Below, piece after piece: positions 6,877 through 9,495 of a stretch of DNA of 9,495 bases; the first letter of the stretch is position 1, and each line of letters starts with the position of its first letter. This stretch comes from an uncultured Methylococcaceae bacterium. Lineage in GTDB: Bacteria; Pseudomonadota; Gammaproteobacteria; Methylococcales; Methylomonadaceae. The stretch covers positions 1 to 9,495 of the forward strand of contig CAJAHC010000031.1 of the NCBI GenBank assembly GCA_903939355.1, given 5' to 3'. Below the pieces are notes generated by a model. The model searched no databases, was not told the origin of the DNA, and saw only the letters and a program-made list of their open reading frames with translations. A program made the position numbers and the translations under genes.

Positions 6877-7838
6877 AATCTTATAAACTTACTTTAACGT
6901 TGCAATCGGCATTCGCTACGCCACTAAAGGGTGATACCTTGTTTGGTCAATTGTGTTGGGCCATTCGTAATCGCTTGGGTGAAGACACTTTAACCGATTG
7001 CTTAGCAGGTTATACCAACAATCAACCGTTTGCCGTGGTGTCGGATGCATTTCCTGGAGGTTACTACCCATTACCTAAGTTACCGGGTTGTTTTTATCAA
7101 CTGCCTGAAGATGAAGATCGCAAGGTCATAAAGAAACGTGCTTGGTTACCAGAAGCAGCACTACAACAACCCATTAAGCAATGGTTAAATCTAGCTGTTT
7201 CTGCCAAAGCGTTTGTATCTAATAGCAAGCACGCCAATCAATTGAGCGAAAAACATCCTCAAGCCCATAACGCTATCAACCGCCAAACGAATACCACAGG
7301 TGAGGGTGGCTTTGCGCCTTATAGTGTAGAGCAAGAATGGTTTGTGCAGGATTTACGCTGGTCTATTTATGTAATCTTGGATACTGAGCGACTTAGCGTT
7401 GAAGACTGTCGGCAGTGTCTTGAGGATATTGGCTTGTTCGGTTTTGGTAAAGATGCCAGTATTGGATTGGGTAAGTTTATTATTGATGATTTTCAGGAAT
7501 ATGCTTTGCCCTCACAGGCGAATGCTAATGCCTGTTTAACTTTGGCACCTTGCGCTCCGCAAGGTTTGGGCTTTGAGAGTCAGCACAGTTATTATCAATT
7601 ATTTACCCGCTTTGGGCGACATGGCGATATTGCTGTGCATCAGGAAGGTAAGCCGTTTAAAAACCCCGTTTTATTGGCACAAACTGCTGCTGTGTTTAGT
7701 ACGCCGCTGCCCCAATCTGGGTTTATTGGTCAAGGTATTGGTGGTAACGGTGAGTTATCTAAAACCATCAAGACGACTATTCATCAAGGCTATGCGCCGG
7801 TGCTGGCAATCAACTTTAATGCGAGTGTAAACTCATGA
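6873..7838 (+). CDS. csm4: Type III-A Csm complex RAMP subunit Csm4
   Basis: Csm4 binds the 5' repeat-derived tag of the crRNA and anchors Cas10 at the foot of the complex. The 321 residues fit the family. The N-terminal RAMP domain has TPLKGDTLFGQLCWAIRNRL (16-35), the usual Csm4 opening. HNAINRQTNTTGEGGFAPY (132-150) matches the conserved loop before the second half. IGLFGFGKDASIGLGKF (186-202) is the glycine-rich RNA-contact loop. The C-terminal half has RFGRHG (246-251), KPFKNPVLLAQTAAVF (260-275) and GFIGQGIGG (283-291), typical of the family's end. No catalytic role is expected. Its ATG overlaps the TGA of the small upstream frame and the ribosome site is weak. Its own stop overlaps csm5 as ATGA. 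Confidence 0.93.
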   Translation: MKSYKLTLTLQSAFATPLKGDTLFGQLCWAIRNRLGEDTLTDCLAGYTNNQPFAVVSDAFPGGYYPLPKLPGCFYQLPEDEDRKVIKKRAWLPEAALQQPIKQWLNLAVSAKAFVSNSKHANQLSEKHPQAHNAINRQTNTTGEGGFAPYSVEQEWFVQDLRWSIYVILDTERLSVEDCRQCLEDIGLFGFGKDASIGLGKFIIDDFQEYALPSQANANACLTLAPCAPQGLGFESQHSYYQLFTRFGRHGDIAVHQEGKPFKNPVLLAQTAAVFSTPLPQSGFIGQGIGGNGELSKTIKTTIHQGYAPVLAINFNASVNS

Positions 7839-9472
7839 CTCATTTTTTAGATCACTACACACTTAGATACACGCCGTTGTCACCTATTCATATTGGTGCT
7901 GATGAAAGTTACGAGCCTGGTAATTATGTGATTGATGATGAAGGTGGTGCCTTATATAGTTTTAATAGTCAGACTGCGGTAACGGGACTAGGGGAAAAAG
8001 AAAAAAAAGAACTATTAACTATTGTTAATGGCAAACCTGACGATCTTATGCTGACTAAGGTACAGGCTTTTTTTCATAAGCATAGAGAGTCTTTGATAGC
8101 TTATGCTAACTCTCCGGTACCTACGGCGAATGGTATCAATGAATTGTATGAGAAACGTATTGGTAAAGCTGCGCAGCATGAAGGCCAGGGTAGACGAGTC
8201 ATTAATAAGTTAGAAATTGAACGCACCTTTTACAATCCTGTCGATGGTAAGCCATTGTTACCGGGCAGTAGTATTAAAGGTGCGATTCGTACAGCATTGT
8301 TAGATAGCATAAATAACGGTAAGCAATTGAATGACCGTAATATAAGGAATCAAGTTCTTCAGGAACGTTTACTTGAAGGTAAGTTTCATACTGATCCCTT
8401 TCGACTGGTTTCAATTGCAGATGCTAGTTGGCAGGGGAGTCAGAATAAACCAGCTTGTCAGATTAAGTTTGCGGTCAATCGTAAACGCAAACCTGTTGTT
8501 AAAGACGGTCTGTTATTAAAATCCCAAGCGGAGGCCAATAATTTATATCAATTACTAGAGTGCGTGTCTCCGCATCATTATCAGAGTTTTACGGGGGCGA
8601 TGACGTTATTAAATACTCGATCTATTAATCTAGGTAACCCCAAGCTACCTAAACAAGATTTTCATTGGTCAATCAAAGAAATTGCTAAAGCCTGTAATGA
8701 GTTTTATGTAAAACTTTTCTGGGATGAGTTTTATGCGATTAAAGATCGTGGCTATTTAAATACTGTTTGGTTAGAGCAATTAAAAGACTTAATAGACTTA
8801 ATAGACAATGATCTCTCAAAACGCTTGGTGATGGGTGAGGCATTTTTGTTACGGGTTGGAAGACACAGCGGTGCAGAAGCTTTAACGCTTAATGGTATTC
8901 GTAATATAAGAATTATGCAGGGTAGAGGACAGCCAGCGGGTTGGGCAAGTCAACCTAAAACATGGTGGTTAGCCGCAGATGAAAGTAGTAGTAACCGCGA
9001 AATGTTACCGTTTGGCTGGGTATTGGTAGAGATTAACCCTACAGAACCCGATACGAAATTGCAAAAATGGTTAGAAAGCAGTCATGATAAGTTAACTACG
9101 TGGATGCAAAATCAGTTAGTTAGGCAAGAAATGCTAAAAGAAGCGGATAAAGAGCGCCAAGAGAAGTTATTGACGATTAAACAAAAAGAACTTAAGGACG
9201 CTCTTGAGGCAGAAGAAGAAGCCGCTAAAGCTGAGCTTAAGCGACAAGAAGAAGAAACTCGATTAGCTCAATTGCCGCAATATGAGCAGGATATTGCTGA
9301 GTTACTTAATGCTAAAAAAGATCCTAATAAAAAAGATTATTTAGTGTTGATTGATGCGGTTAAAGCAGGTCAATGGCAAGGAAGTGATAAGCAATTAGTG
9401 CTTGAGGATATTCAAGCAAGGATGCAGGATTTAAAAGAATGGCGGCCTACCACGAATAAGAAAGATCCAACT
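7835..9472 (+). CDS. csm5: Type III-A Csm complex RAMP subunit Csm5 (3' partial)
   Basis: Csm5 caps the crRNA 3' end of the Csm complex and is linked to crRNA maturation. The ATG at 7835 overlaps the csm4 stop as ATGA. The translation opens MTHFLDHYTLRYTPLSPIHI and has PLLPGSSIKGAIRTALL (140-156), the RAMP helix shared with Csm3. FLLRVGRHSGAEALTL (337-352) is the conserved Csm5 glycine-rich loop. From about 407 to 478 comes a highly charged Lys/Glu-rich segment that is a likely coiled coil. It is followed by a small helical unit (LPQYEQDIAELL, then AVKAGQWQG, ending EWRPTTNKKDPT). The 546 codons to 9472 are genuine. The frame stays open to 9495 only through adapter sequence, so codons 547-553 are false and the real C-terminus is missing. 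Confidence 0.92.
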
Positions 9473-9495
9473 AGATCGGAAGAGCGTCGTGTAGG
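9473..9495 (+). other. Untrimmed Illumina TruSeq adapter at contig end
   Basis: The last 23 bases begin AGATCGGAAGAGC, the common 13-base Illumina TruSeq adapter start, and continue GTCGTGTAGG, which is the next part of the same adapter strand. The match is exact over the full stretch as I know the adapter, and it sits flush with the end of the window. It is therefore a library artefact, not genomic DNA. It falls in the open csm5 frame and adds seven false residues (RSEERRV). Confidence 0.95.

Noticed and set aside
7994..8010. Run of eight A residues in csm5 as a programmed frameshift site.
   Set aside because: The frame continues cleanly into conserved Csm5 motifs, and the alternative frames give no meaningful product. 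At most it is a site prone to sequencing or replication slippage.
1..9495. A CRISPR array or leader in the window.
   Set aside because: I see no set of 25-40-base repeats at regular spacing on either strand. The only repeats found are the short elements listed above.

Overview
The window holds most of a type III-A CRISPR-Cas operon, all on the + strand: [unknown helical protein]-cas2-(200-nt gap)-cas6-CARF/ring-nuclease protein (Csm6-named family)-cas10/csm1-csm2-csm3-csm4-csm5. The DNA is moderately A+T-rich, with TTA/TTG-rich leucine codons. The protein sequences and the repeat-like element in the gap suggest a gammaproteobacterium, perhaps a Methylococcales-type methanotroph. That assignment is an inference from sequence flavour only. 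No CRISPR array, leader, tRNA, rRNA or transposase is visible.

Layout. Positions 1-728 carry the adaptation side: an unrecognised protein whose 5' end is cut by the window edge, joined to cas2 by a TAATG overlap. No cas1 is visible; it would be expected upstream. Positions 729-928 contain no gene but hold a degenerate inverted-repeat element. From 929 onward the interference and signalling genes are tightly packed. cas6/ring nuclease and csm4/csm5 overlap by ATGA, the other junctions are short with Shine-Dalgarno (SD) sequences, and csm3/csm4 are joined through a possible 12-codon minicistron.

How the genes work together, from family knowledge: Cas6 cuts the repeat transcript into crRNAs, and Cas10-Csm2-Csm3-Csm4-Csm5 assemble on the crRNA. 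Csm3 cuts target RNA. Cas10 would cut ssDNA through its HD domain and make cyclic oligoadenylate through its GGDD palm; both motifs are intact. The CARF protein would bind the messenger. It lacks a HEPN domain, so it looks like an off-switch or sensor rather than an RNase, and no cOA-activated effector nuclease is present here.

Assembly caution: the last 23 bases (9473-9495) match the Illumina TruSeq adapter. They are not genomic, so csm5 is truncated at a contig end and its last seven apparent codons are artefactual.

Most interesting points: the unknown cas2-coupled protein; the HEPN-less CARF protein; a Cas10 linker region that has lost most of its zinc-ribbon cysteines and has aberrant isoleucine codon use; the csm3/csm4 minicistron; and the adapter tail.
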